Of a DNA stretch of 64,000 bases, positions 54,406 to 63,770 are shown one piece after another (positions within the stretch are counted from its first letter, which is position 1; each line of letters opens with the position of its first letter). The stretch comes from Streptomyces rubrogriseus (GTDB taxonomy: Bacteria > Actinomycetota > Actinomycetes > Streptomycetales > Streptomycetaceae), in the NCBI RefSeq assembly GCF_027947575.1, contig NZ_CP116256.1, positions 868,001 through 932,000 on the forward strand. The letters run 5' to 3'. The position numbers and the translations under genes are program-made. Below the pieces are notes generated by a model. That model saw only the letters and a program-made list of their open reading frames with translations. It searched no databases and was not told the DNA's origin.

Positions 54406-55367
54406 CGGGTTCGCCTGTGAGCTCGGGGGGTGCGGTGCGTGGGCGGGTGACGGTGCGTCGTGGCTTGTCGCGCCGTTCCCCGCGCCCCTTCGGGCGCTCC
54501 TCCGCCACCCCCTGGATCTACCTTGCCCCGGCTCTTGTCGTTCTTGGGGGGTTGCTGGTCTACCCCGTTTATCAGCTTGGGCTGATCTCCTTTCTGGAGT
54601 ACACGCAGGCCCAGGTCAGTGGTGGGGAGCCGGCGACCTTTCAGGGGTTCGGCAACTATGCCGAGCTGCTCGGGGACGGGGAGTTCTGGCGGGTGCTGCT
54701 CGCCACCGTCGTGTTCGCGGCCGCCTGCGTGGTGTCCACGCTGGCCGTCGGGTGCGCGCTCGCCGTGCTGCTGACGCGGGTGCGGGCCGTGCCGCGGCTG
54801 GCGTTGATGCTGGCGGGGCTGGGCGCGTGGGCGACCCCGGCGGTCACCGGGTCGACGGTCTGGCTGCTGCTGTTCGACCCGGACTTCGGGCCCGTCAACC
54901 GGATGCTGGGCCTCGGCGACCACTCCTGGACGTACGGGCGGTACAGCGCCTTCCTGCTCGTGCTGCTCGAAGTGGTCTGGTGCTCCTTCCCGTTCGTCAT
55001 GGTGACCGTCTACGCCGGGATCCGGGCCGTACCGTCCGAGGTGCTGGAGGCCGCCGCGCTGGACGGGGCCTCGCAGTGGCGGATCTGGCGCTCGGTGCTC
55101 GCGCCGATGCTCCGGCCGATCCTGGTGGTCGTCACCATCCAGTCGGTCATCTGGGACTTCAAGGTCTTCACCCAGATCTACGTCATGACGAACGGCGGCG
55201 GCATCGCCGGCCAGAACATGGTCCTGAACGTCTACGCCTACCAGAAGGCCTTCGCGTCCTCGCAGTACAGCCTCGGCTCCGCGATCGGCGTGGTCATGCT
55301 GCTGATCCTGCTCGCGGTGACGCTGGTCTACCTGCGGCTGCTGCGCCGCCAGGGGGAGGAGCTGTGA
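54402..55367 (+). CDS. Sugar ABC permease (MalF type)
   Basis: A 321-residue permease with six membrane segments after a basic 35-residue lead. EAA loop: EVLEAAALDGASQWRIWRSVLAPML. Ordinary length, without the large extracellular insertion seen in the other MalF-like protein of this window. ATG at 54402 overlaps the binding-protein stop. The first 200 bases use less GC-biased codons than the rest. Its own stop overlaps the start of the next permease (GTGA). Confidence 0.92.
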   Translation: MTGSPVSSGGAVRGRVTVRRGLSRRSPRPFGRSSATPWIYLAPALVVLGGLLVYPVYQLGLISFLEYTQAQVSGGEPATFQGFGNYAELLGDGEFWRVLLATVVFAAACVVSTLAVGCALAVLLTRVRAVPRLALMLAGLGAWATPAVTGSTVWLLLFDPDFGPVNRMLGLGDHSWTYGRYSAFLLVLLEVVWCSFPFVMVTVYAGIRAVPSEVLEAAALDGASQWRIWRSVLAPMLRPILVVVTIQSVIWDFKVFTQIYVMTNGGGIAGQNMVLNVYAYQKAFASSQYSLGSAIGVVMLLILLAVTLVYLRLLRRQGEEL

Positions 55368-56209
55368 ATCCTGTGCGTGCGCGAGTGCGCCGTCCGTGGC
55401 GGCTCGCGGCCGAGGTGTCCGCGCTGCTGATCGCGGTGGTCGTCGCCTTCCCGCTGTACTGGATGGTGCTGAGCGCCTTCAAGCCGGCCGGGGAGATCGA
55501 GTCGAGCAAGCCCCGGCCCTGGACGCTGACCCCCTCGCTGGACTCCTTCCGGCGGGTGTTCGAACAGCAGGAATTCGGCCGCTACTTTCTCAACAGCCTG
55601 ATCGTGGCGGGTTGTGTGGTGATCGCCTCGGCGTTGATCGCGTTCCTCGCGGCGACCGCGGTGACGCGATTCCGGTTCCGTTTCCGGACAACCCTGCTGA
55701 TCATGTTCCTGGTGGCCCAGATGGTGCCCGTGGAGGCGCTCACGATCCCGCTGTTCTTCCTCATGCGGGACTTCGGCCAGCTGAACACGCTGGGTTCGCT
55801 GATCCTGCCCCACATCGCCTTCTCGCTGCCCTTCGCGATCTGGATGCTGCGGGGTTTCGTGAAAGCGGTGCCGGAGGCGCTGGAGGAGGCCGCCTACATC
55901 GACGGGGCGAGCCGGGCTCGCTTTCTGTGGCAGATCCTTTTCCCGCTGGTCCTGCCGGGTCTTGTGGCCACCAGCGTCTTCTCCTTCATCTCGACCTGGA
56001 ACGACTTCCTGTTCGCCAAGTCGTTCATCATCAGTGACACCTCCCAGTCGACGCTGCCGATGGCGCTGCTGGTCTTCTACAAGCCGGACGATCCCGACTG
56101 GGGCGGCGTCATGGCCGCGTCCACGGTGATGACGATTCCGGTGCTGGTCTTCTTCGTACTGGTACAACGACGACTCGTCTCCGGCCTCGGCGGAGCGGTA
56201 AAGGACTGA
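55364..56209 (+). CDS. Sugar ABC permease (MalG type)
   Basis: A 281-residue permease with six membrane segments. EAA loop: EALEEAAYIDGASRARFLWQILFPL; C terminus VQRRLVSGLGGAVKD typical of the family. GTG at 55364 overlaps the upstream stop and has AGGGGGAGGAG just upstream. It is followed four bases later by the hexosaminidase gene. No ATPase gene in the operon, so a shared ATPase such as MsiK is expected. Confidence 0.92.
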   Translation: MNPVRARVRRPWRLAAEVSALLIAVVVAFPLYWMVLSAFKPAGEIESSKPRPWTLTPSLDSFRRVFEQQEFGRYFLNSLIVAGCVVIASALIAFLAATAVTRFRFRFRTTLLIMFLVAQMVPVEALTIPLFFLMRDFGQLNTLGSLILPHIAFSLPFAIWMLRGFVKAVPEALEEAAYIDGASRARFLWQILFPLVLPGLVATSVFSFISTWNDFLFAKSFIISDTSQSTLPMALLVFYKPDDPDWGGVMAASTVMTIPVLVFFVLVQRRLVSGLGGAVKD

Positions 56210-56213
56210 CAAC

Positions 56214-57851
56214 GTGACGGACCTGACGGACGTGACGGACGCGACCGACGTGATTCCCCGGCCGCGGCACGCGGCGGCCCGGGACGCCTACTTCGACCTC
56301 GGCCCCGACACCCGGCTGGTGGCCGACGAGGGCGCCGGGCACACCGAGCGCTGGCTGCGCGCCACCCTGGGCGCGGCCACCGGCCTGCCGCTGGCGCCCG
56401 GTGAGGGGAGCGGCGGCGCCGTCCGGCTGTCCCTCGACGGGGAACTCGCCGACGAGGGCTACCGCCTCGACATCGCAACCGACGGCGTACGGCTCACCGG
56501 CGGCGGTCCCGCCGGACTCTTCTGGGGCGCCCAGACCCTGCGCCAGCTGCTCGGGCCGGACGCCTTCCGGCGCGCCCCGCTGCCCGGCCGCCGGTGGCGG
56601 CTGCCGCTGGGCCGCATCGAGGACGAGCCCCGATTCGGCTGGCGCGGACTGATGCTGGACGTCTCGCGGCACTTCATGCCGAAGGACGGCGTCCTGCGCC
56701 AGCTGGACCTGATGGCCGCCCACAAACTCAACGTCCTGCACTTCCACCTGACGGACGACCAGGGCTGGCGCATCGAGATCAAACGCCACCCGAAGCTCAC
56801 CGGGACCGGCTCCTGGCGCTCCCGCACGAAATTCGGTCACCGGGCCTCGCCGCTGTGGGAGGACAAACCGCACGGCGGCTACTACACGCAGGAGGACATC
56901 CGGGAGATCGTCGCCTACGCGGCCGCGCGGCACATCACCGTCGTCCCCGAAATCGACGTGCCCGGACACTCGCAGGCGGCCATCGCGGCGTATCCGGAAC
57001 TCGGCAACACCGATGTGATCGACACCACCGCGCTCTCCGTCTGGGACACCTGGGGCGTATCCCCGAACGTCCTCGCCCCAACCGAGAACACGCTGCGCTT
57101 CTACGAGGGCGTGTTCGAGGAAGTCCTGGAGCTTTTCCCCTCCGAGTTCGTCCACGTCGGCGGCGACGAATGCCCCAAGGACCAGTGGCGGGCCTCGGCC
57201 ACCGCGCAGGCGCGGATGGCGGAACTCGGCCTCGCCGACGAGGACGAACTCCAGTCCTGGTTCATCCAGCACTTCGACACCTGGCTCGCCGAACGCGGAC
57301 GCCGGCTCATCGGCTGGGACGAGATCCTGGAGGGCGGCCTCGCCAAGGGCGCGGCCGTCTCCTCCTGGCGCGGCTACGCGGGCGGGATCGCCGCCGCGCG
57401 CGCGGGGCACGACGTCGTGATGTGCCCCGAGCAGCAGGTGTACCTGAACTTCCGGGAGGACGGCGGCGAGGACGAGCCCGTGCCGATCGCCTTCGTACGC
57501 ACCCTGGAGGACGTCTACCGGTTCGAGCCGGTTCCGGCGGAACTGACCCCGGAGGAATCCGGACACGTGATCGGCACCCAGGCGAACCTGTGGACCGAGG
57601 TGACGGAGAACCAGGAGCGGGTGGACTACCAGCTCTTCCCGCGGCTCGCCGCCTTCGCCGAGGTCGCCTGGAGCGACCTGCCCGCCCCGGCCGACCGGGA
57701 CTACGCCGCCTTCGAGCGGCGGATGGCCACCCACTACCGGCGGCTCGACGCCCTGGGCGTCGCCTACCGTCCGCCGGCCGGTCCGCGGCCCTGGCAGCGG
57801 CGGCCCGGTGTGCTCGGCCGGCCGATGGACGGGCCGCCGCCGAACAAGTAA
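56214..57851 (+). CDS. Beta-N-acetylhexosaminidase (GH20), probably cytoplasmic
   Basis: A 545-residue GH20 enzyme that releases terminal GlcNAc from short oligosaccharides by substrate-assisted catalysis. The catalytic pair Asp318-Glu319 lies in HVGGDECP. Other family blocks are LMLDVSRHFMPKDGVLRQLDLMAAHKLNVLHFHLTDDQGWRIEI, VVPEIDVPGHSQAAI and GTQANLWTE. No signal peptide is seen (start MTDLTDVTDATDVIP), so it acts inside the cell on imported sugars. GTG at 56214, four bases after the permease stop, makes it the last gene of the dre-preceded operon. From memory this is the SCO2943 equivalent. Confidence 0.93.
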   Translation: MTDLTDVTDATDVIPRPRHAAARDAYFDLGPDTRLVADEGAGHTERWLRATLGAATGLPLAPGEGSGGAVRLSLDGELADEGYRLDIATDGVRLTGGGPAGLFWGAQTLRQLLGPDAFRRAPLPGRRWRLPLGRIEDEPRFGWRGLMLDVSRHFMPKDGVLRQLDLMAAHKLNVLHFHLTDDQGWRIEIKRHPKLTGTGSWRSRTKFGHRASPLWEDKPHGGYYTQEDIREIVAYAAARHITVVPEIDVPGHSQAAIAAYPELGNTDVIDTTALSVWDTWGVSPNVLAPTENTLRFYEGVFEEVLELFPSEFVHVGGDECPKDQWRASATAQARMAELGLADEDELQSWFIQHFDTWLAERGRRLIGWDEILEGGLAKGAAVSSWRGYAGGIAAARAGHDVVMCPEQQVYLNFREDGGEDEPVPIAFVRTLEDVYRFEPVPAELTPEESGHVIGTQANLWTEVTENQERVDYQLFPRLAAFAEVAWSDLPAPADRDYAAFERRMATHYRRLDALGVAYRPPAGPRPWQRRPGVLGRPMDGPPPNK

Positions 57852-58093
57852 GAGAAACGCCCCTAAACGTCACCGAAGAGTGGCAACTCGCGCGCATCGC
57901 GTGTAACTCCGATCATCGGAGATCCCGTGCGAAAACGGACCATCTAGCCGACGAGGCGGGCGAATGCCTCCTAGCGGACCCCTGCGTTCGGGCCCTGCGA
58001 AGATGTGCCAGAGTTGCCACGTCCACCCTGTCAGGTCGTACCGTACGGCCACATGGGCGGGACCAGGTGGGACAGCGGGAAGGGGCAGTCGGT

Positions 58094-58987
58094 TTGACCA
58101 CGCACGCACCGCAGGCGGCGCAGGCCGTCACGCTGCCCACGACACTGGACGAGGCCGTGGCGGCGCTCACCGCGATGCCCGCGGCCGTTCCGGTCGCGGG
58201 CGGCACCGACCTGATGGCGGCCGTCAACTCCGGGCAGCTCAGGCCCGCCGCACTGGTGGGTCTCGGCCGGATCAGCGAGATCCGCGGCTGGCAGTACCAG
58301 GACGGGCACGCGCTGCTCGGCGCGGGCCTCACCCATGCCCGCATGGGCCGCCCCGACTTCGCCGCGCTCATCCCGGCGCTCGCCGCCGCCGCGCGCGCCG
58401 CCGGACCGCCGCAGATCCGCAACGCCGGCACCCTCGGCGGCAACATCGCCTCGGCCGCCCCCACCGGGGACGCGCTGCCGGTGCTGGCCGCGCTGGAGGC
58501 GACGCTGATCATCGCGGGCCCGGACGGGGCCCGCCGGGAGATGCCGGTCTCGCACCTGCTGGCGGGCATGGAGATGCTCCGCGCGGGAGAACTCATCGGC
58601 TACGTGCGCGTGCCGCTGCTGCACGCGCCGCAGGTCTTCCTGAAGGCGACCGGCCGCACCGGACCCGGCCGCGCCACGGCCTCCGTGGCGCTGGTCCTGG
58701 ACCCGGCCAGGCGCGGTGTGCGGTGCGCGGTGGGCGCCATCGCGCCGATGCCGCTGCGGCCCCTGGAGGCCGAGCAGTGGGTGGCCTCGCTCATCGACTG
58801 GGACAACGGCCGGGCCGTCGTGCCCGAGGCACTGCACGGCTTCGGCGAGTACGTCGCCGCGGCCTGCATCCCCGACGCGGCCCCGGACGAGGACGGCTCC
58901 GTGCCGCAACTTCCGCCCGCCGTACTGCACCTGCGGCGCACCGTCGCCGCGCTGGCCCGACGAGCACTGGGGAGGGCCCTGTCGTGA
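58094..58987 (+). CDS. FAD-binding subunit of molybdenum hydroxylase (xanthine dehydrogenase family)
   Basis: A 297-residue medium subunit. FAD-binding motifs: PVAGGTDLMAAVNSG near the N terminus and NAGTLGGNIASAAPTGD in the middle. It passes electrons from the Fe-S subunit to the final acceptor. TTG at 58094 is chosen because GGAAGGGG lies about eight bases upstream; a GTG nine codons earlier is an alternative. The 242 bases before it show no other gene. The stop overlaps the Fe-S subunit start (GTGA). Confidence 0.88.
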   Translation: MTTHAPQAAQAVTLPTTLDEAVAALTAMPAAVPVAGGTDLMAAVNSGQLRPAALVGLGRISEIRGWQYQDGHALLGAGLTHARMGRPDFAALIPALAAAARAAGPPQIRNAGTLGGNIASAAPTGDALPVLAALEATLIIAGPDGARREMPVSHLLAGMEMLRAGELIGYVRVPLLHAPQVFLKATGRTGPGRATASVALVLDPARRGVRCAVGAIAPMPLRPLEAEQWVASLIDWDNGRAVVPEALHGFGEYVAAACIPDAAPDEDGSVPQLPPAVLHLRRTVAALARRALGRALS

Positions 58988-61281
58988 CCGACGACCAGCA
59001 CGGCGACCCGCACGGCGATCAGCACGGCCAGGGCACCCCACCGGGCGGCAGCCGCTGGGACCCGCTGCCCCAGGGCGACTACGACGACGGCGCCACCGCC
59101 TTCGTGAAGCTGCCCGAGGGAGGCGTGGACGCGCTCCTCGCCTCCTCCGACAGCCCGCTCGCCGCGCCCGGACACGGCTACGTGCCGCCCCAGATCACGG
59201 TCGCGCCCGCCACCACCGCCGGCACCGACCCCGCCGCCACCGGGTCCTGGGCCGCGCCGTCGGCACCGTCCGCGCCCGTGGACGGCGCCCAGTGGCAGGT
59301 CCCGGACGCCGGTCAGGGCCCCGCCGCCCACCAGGGGTACGGGGGGTACCCGGCCCAGCAGGACCCGTACGGCGGGGCCGCGCCCTACGACGTGAACGCC
59401 GGGCAGGGCGTCCCCGGGCACGACGACCGGTTCGCCTACCAGCCGGGTCCCACCGGACAGTGGGACTTCTCCCAGGCCGCGCAGGCCGCCCAGGCGTCCC
59501 AGGCCGAGGCGGACGCCGCGGCGGCCCGGCAGGCGTCCGGCCAGGACGTGACCGGGCAGTGGTCCATCCCAGTCGCGGACGGCGACCTGCCGGACGAGTC
59601 GGGCGAGTTCACCACGTCGTCCCTGGCCGAGCAGTGGGGCACCGGTGCCCCGGCCACCCTCCCCGGCGGCGCACCCGCGCCCTGGGCGACGCAGCCGGCC
59701 GGGCAGCCGTGGGGCGAGGACGCGCCGCGGACCGGACCGGCCGACGAGGAGCGACCCGCCGTCGGCGGGCACGCATACGGCACCACCGCGAGCGGACACG
59801 GGGAAGGGCACGACGCCGACGCGGGTCACCGTGCCGGCGCCGACCTGAGCGGGCACGGACACGGACACGGCCACGATTCCGGCGCCGACACGGGCCATGG
59901 CCCCGACGCCGCCGTCGGCCCGCACGGCCCCGTCCCGAACGCGCACGGACCCGGCTCCACCGCGAGCGGACACGGGGCAGGACACGGGCCCGGATCGGCC
60001 GCCGCCTCCGTGCACGGGCACGACCCCGCCGTGCGCCCGGACGGGCCCCGCCCCGCCGACGGTTCGTACGCCCAGGCGCCCGGTGTCGACACCGAGTCCG
60101 CGGCCGAAGGCGCCGGGGCCGGTCCCAGCGTACCGGCGCCCGACGGGACCCCCACGGGAAGCGGGACTGCCACCGACGGGCCCCGAGGGGCCGACGCGGC
60201 CCCTGAGGGCCCGGCAGGGCGTTCCGCGGGCCCCGGTGAGGAGGCGAGGGCCGGGTCCCGTCCGGAGGCCGCTGAAGGCCCCGTGACGGACCGGGCGCCG
60301 ACCGGCGGCCGGGAGCGCGTGCCCGAGCCCGCCCGGGAACGGGAACACGGGCAGGCGCCCGCGGGAGAGCCGCGGCCCGAGTCCTCGGCCGCCCCCCAGG
60401 GCGTCCCGGCCGACTCGCCCGACCCGGCAGACTCGCCCGATCCGACCGACCCGGTCGACCCGGCTGATTCGATCGACCCGGCCGACCCGACCGGCCAGGG
60501 GACCGACGCGGCCGACGCCGGGAGCGACGCGGACGGCCCCGAGGCCGCCACCGAAGCTGCCCAGGAGCCGTCGGCGCCCGCCGGGCCGCAGGACGAGCAC
60601 CCGCTCGCCTCCTACGTGCTGCGCGTCAACGGCGCCGACCGCCCCGTCACCGACGCCTGGATCGGCGAGTCGCTGCTGTACGTGCTGCGCGAGCGGCTCG
60701 GCCTCGCGGGCGCCAAGGACGGCTGCTCGCAGGGCGAGTGCGGCGCCTGCAACGTGCAGGTCGACGGGCGGCTCGTCGCCTCCTGCCTGGTCCCGTCCGT
60801 GACCGCGGCCGGCAGCGAGGTGCGCACCGTCGAGGGCCTGGCCACCGACGGACAGCCGTCGGACGTGCAGCGGGCGCTCGCCCGGCGCGGCGCCGTCCAG
60901 TGCGGCTTCTGCGTGCCCGGCATGGCGATGACCGTGCACAACCTCCTGGAGGGCAACCCGGCCCCGACCGAGCTGGAGGCCCGCCAGGCCCTGTGCGGCA
61001 ACCTGTGCCGCTGCTCCGGCTACCGGGGCGTCCTGGAGGCGGTCCAGGAGGTCGTCGCCGAACGCGAGGCGCACGCCGACGCCGACGCGCACGCCGGACC
61101 GGACCCCGAGGAGCCCCGCATCCCGCACCAGGCCGGTCCCGGCGCGGGCGGCGTCAACCCGGCGGCGTTCGACGCACAGCCACCTCCCGGCGCGCAGGAC
61201 GCTCCAGGACCGCACGACCGGCCGCCGTACGGCGACCACGGAGACCACGGCACCCACGGCCGGGACGGAGGCCACGCGTGA
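58984..61281 (+). CDS. [2Fe-2S] subunit of molybdenum hydroxylase with ~540-residue disordered N-terminal extension
   Basis: A 765-residue protein in a family usually about 160-200 residues. The conserved part begins near residue 540 (HPLASYVLRVNGADRPV). It has the plant-ferredoxin-type cluster (Cys581, 586, 589, 601 in DGCSQGECGAC...C) and the second cluster (CGFC and CRC in QALCGNLCRCSGYRG). The N-terminal 540 residues are low complexity: Ala/Gln/Gly/Pro-rich, then a His/Gly block (SGHGHGHGHD), then DP(A/T)DSPDP repeats. GTG at 58984 overlaps the FAD gene stop. No stop or better start lies in between, and the extension is in frame throughout, so it seems genuinely fused. Confidence 0.82.
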   Translation: MTDDQHGDPHGDQHGQGTPPGGSRWDPLPQGDYDDGATAFVKLPEGGVDALLASSDSPLAAPGHGYVPPQITVAPATTAGTDPAATGSWAAPSAPSAPVDGAQWQVPDAGQGPAAHQGYGGYPAQQDPYGGAAPYDVNAGQGVPGHDDRFAYQPGPTGQWDFSQAAQAAQASQAEADAAAARQASGQDVTGQWSIPVADGDLPDESGEFTTSSLAEQWGTGAPATLPGGAPAPWATQPAGQPWGEDAPRTGPADEERPAVGGHAYGTTASGHGEGHDADAGHRAGADLSGHGHGHGHDSGADTGHGPDAAVGPHGPVPNAHGPGSTASGHGAGHGPGSAAASVHGHDPAVRPDGPRPADGSYAQAPGVDTESAAEGAGAGPSVPAPDGTPTGSGTATDGPRGADAAPEGPAGRSAGPGEEARAGSRPEAAEGPVTDRAPTGGRERVPEPAREREHGQAPAGEPRPESSAAPQGVPADSPDPADSPDPTDPVDPADSIDPADPTGQGTDAADAGSDADGPEAATEAAQEPSAPAGPQDEHPLASYVLRVNGADRPVTDAWIGESLLYVLRERLGLAGAKDGCSQGECGACNVQVDGRLVASCLVPSVTAAGSEVRTVEGLATDGQPSDVQRALARRGAVQCGFCVPGMAMTVHNLLEGNPAPTELEARQALCGNLCRCSGYRGVLEAVQEVVAEREAHADADAHAGPDPEEPRIPHQAGPGAGGVNPAAFDAQPPPGAQDAPGPHDRPPYGDHGDHGTHGRDGGHA

Positions 61282-63599
61282 GCAACGACGCCGCGACTGC
61301 GGAGGCCGAGGGGACCGCCGAGGCGGCGACCCCCGTCCCCGACCCGATCCCGCACGGCCTCGGCGCGTCGCTGCCGCCCGCCGACGCCCGCGCCAAGACC
61401 GAGGGCACCTTCCCGTACGCCGCCGACCTGTGGGCCGAGGGCCTGCTGTGGGCCGCCGTGCTGCGCTCACCGCACCCGCGCGCCCGCATCGTGTCCATCG
61501 ACACCACCCACGCGCGCGAGATGCCCGGCGTACGGGCGGTCGTCACGCACGAGGACGTGCCCGGCAGCCCGCTGCACGGCCGCGGTGGTCAGGCCGACCG
61601 TCCGGTGTTCGCCTCCGAGGCCGTACGCCACCACGGCGAGCCGCTCGCCGCCGTCGCCGCCGACCACCCGGACACCGCGCGGATGGCCGCCGCCGCCGTC
61701 ATCGTCGAGTACGAGCTGCTCGACCCCGTCACCGACCCGGAACAGGCCTTCGAGGCCGAACCGCTGCACCCCGACGGCAACCTGATCCGGCACATCCCGC
61801 TGCGCCACGGCGACCCGGACGCGGCCGGCGAGATCGTCGTCGAGGGCCTGTACCGCATCGGCCGCCAGGACCCGGCCCCCATAGGAGCCGAGGCGGGTCT
61901 GGCCGTACCGCGCCCCGACGGCGGCGTGGAGCTGTACCTGGCCTCCACCGACCCGCACGGCGACCGCGACATCGCCGCCGCCTGCTACGGCCTGTCGCCC
62001 GAACAGGTGAAGATCGTCGTCACCGGGGTACCGGGCGCCACCGCCGACCGCGAGGACCAGGGCTTCCAGCTGCCGCTCGGACTGCTGGCGCTGAAGACCG
62101 GCTGCCCGGTGAAGCTGACCGCCACGCGCGAGGAGTCCTTCCTCGGGCACACCCACCGCCACCCCACCCTCCTGCGCTACCGCCACCACGCGGACGCCGA
62201 GGGCCGGATCGTGAAGGTCGAGGCGCAGATCCTGCTCGACGCGGGCGCCTACGCCGACACCTCCTCCGACGCCCTGGCGGCCGCGGTGGCCTTCGCCTGC
62301 GGCCCGTACGTCGTGCCGAACGCCTTCATCGAGGGCTGGGCGGTGCGCACCAACAACCCGCCCTCCGGCCATGTGCGCGGCGAGGGCGCGATGCAGGTCT
62401 GCGCCGCGTACGAGGCGCAGATGGACAAGGTCGCCAAGAAGCTCGGCCTGGACCCGGCCGAGGTGCGGCTGCGCAACGTCCTGGCCACCGGCGACGTGCT
62501 CCCCACCGGCCAGACGGTCACGTGTCCGGCGCCGGTCGCCGAACTCCTCCAGGCCGTCCGCGACTTCCCCCTCCCGGCCCTCCCCAAGGACACGCCCGAG
62601 GACGAGTGGCTGCTGCCCGGCGGCCCCGAGGGCGCGGGCGAACCGGGCGCGGTGCGCCGGGGCGTGGGCTACGGCATCGGCATGGTGCACATGCTCGGCG
62701 CCGAGGGCGCGGACGAGGTCTCCACGGCCACCGTGAAGGTCCAGGACGGCGTGGCCACGGTGCTGTGCGCGGCCGTCGAGACCGGCCAGGGCTTCACCAC
62801 GCTGGCCCGGCAGATCGTGCAGGACACCCTCGGCGTCGACGAGGTGCAGGTGGCGCCCGTCGACACCGACCAGCCTCCGGCGGGCCCGGGCTGCCGCGGC
62901 CGCCACACGTGGGTGTCGGGCGGCGCGGTGGAACGGGCGGCCAAGATGGTCCGCACCCAGCTCCTCCAGCCGCTGGCCCACCAGTTCGGGATGTCCACCG
63001 AGCTGCTCCAGATCGCCGACGGCAAGATCACGTCCTACGACGGCGTGCTGTCGACGACGGTCACCGAGGCGCTGGACGGCAAGGAACTGTGGGCCACCGC
63101 CCAGTGCCGCCCGCACCCCACGGAGCCGCTCGACGAGGCCGGGCAGGGTGACGCGTTCGTCGGCATGGCCTTCTGCGCGATCCGCGCGGTGGTCGACGTC
63201 GACATCGAGATCGGCTCGGTACGCGTGGTGGAACTGGCCGTCGCCCAGGACGTCGGCCGCGTCCTGAACCCGGCCCAGCTGACCGCCCGTATCGAGGCGG
63301 GCGTCACCCAGGGCGTCGGCATCGCGCTCACGGAGAACCTCCGCACCCCCCGCGGCCTGATCCGCCACCCCGACCTGACCGGTTACGCCCTGCCGACCGC
63401 GCTGGACGCCCCGGACATCCGGATCGTGAAGCTCGTCGAGGAGCGTGACGTGGTCGCGCCCTTCGGCGCCAAGGCCGTCAGCGCGGTCCCGGTGGTGGCC
63501 TCCCCGGCGGCCGTCGCCTCCGCGGTGCGCGCGGCCACCGGACGCCCGGTGAACCGGCTCCCGATCCGCCCGCAGGCCGCGGTGGCCGCCGGTCACTGA
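61278..63599 (+). CDS. Molybdopterin-binding large subunit, xanthine dehydrogenase family, atypical active site
   Basis: A 773-residue large subunit. Family features: AKTEGTFPYAADLWAEGLLWAAVLRSPHPRARI, VKLTATREESFLGHTHRHP, VETGQGFTTLARQIV (molybdopterin contact) and AVAQDVGRVLNPAQLTARIEAGVTQGVGIAL. Two usual signatures are missing. The Gly-rich FGGKE block is replaced by ATADREDQGFQ. Near the C terminus the KAVGEP motif with the catalytic Glu reads KAVSAV (Lys732 to Val737). Chemistry may therefore differ from xanthine hydroxylation. GTG at 61278 overlaps the Fe-S gene stop, so the three subunits form one coupled operon. Confidence 0.85.
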   Translation: MSNDAATAEAEGTAEAATPVPDPIPHGLGASLPPADARAKTEGTFPYAADLWAEGLLWAAVLRSPHPRARIVSIDTTHAREMPGVRAVVTHEDVPGSPLHGRGGQADRPVFASEAVRHHGEPLAAVAADHPDTARMAAAAVIVEYELLDPVTDPEQAFEAEPLHPDGNLIRHIPLRHGDPDAAGEIVVEGLYRIGRQDPAPIGAEAGLAVPRPDGGVELYLASTDPHGDRDIAAACYGLSPEQVKIVVTGVPGATADREDQGFQLPLGLLALKTGCPVKLTATREESFLGHTHRHPTLLRYRHHADAEGRIVKVEAQILLDAGAYADTSSDALAAAVAFACGPYVVPNAFIEGWAVRTNNPPSGHVRGEGAMQVCAAYEAQMDKVAKKLGLDPAEVRLRNVLATGDVLPTGQTVTCPAPVAELLQAVRDFPLPALPKDTPEDEWLLPGGPEGAGEPGAVRRGVGYGIGMVHMLGAEGADEVSTATVKVQDGVATVLCAAVETGQGFTTLARQIVQDTLGVDEVQVAPVDTDQPPAGPGCRGRHTWVSGGAVERAAKMVRTQLLQPLAHQFGMSTELLQIADGKITSYDGVLSTTVTEALDGKELWATAQCRPHPTEPLDEAGQGDAFVGMAFCAIRAVVDVDIEIGSVRVVELAVAQDVGRVLNPAQLTARIEAGVTQGVGIALTENLRTPRGLIRHPDLTGYALPTALDAPDIRIVKLVEERDVVAPFGAKAVSAVPVVASPAAVASAVRAATGRPVNRLPIRPQAAVAAGH

Positions 63600-63770
63600 G
63601 CGGCGGTCGACCCGCCCGCGCGCGTGAGGCAACGAGTGCGTCCTCCCGCGCGTCCTACGAGGTGAACGGGGTCATGCGCGGGCGCGTTGTCAGTGGTGGC
63701 GCGTAGTCTCCGAAGGAGCGCGAACGGCAGCCGCCGGCACGCGGACGGCCATACTTTCTCGGGGGAGACG

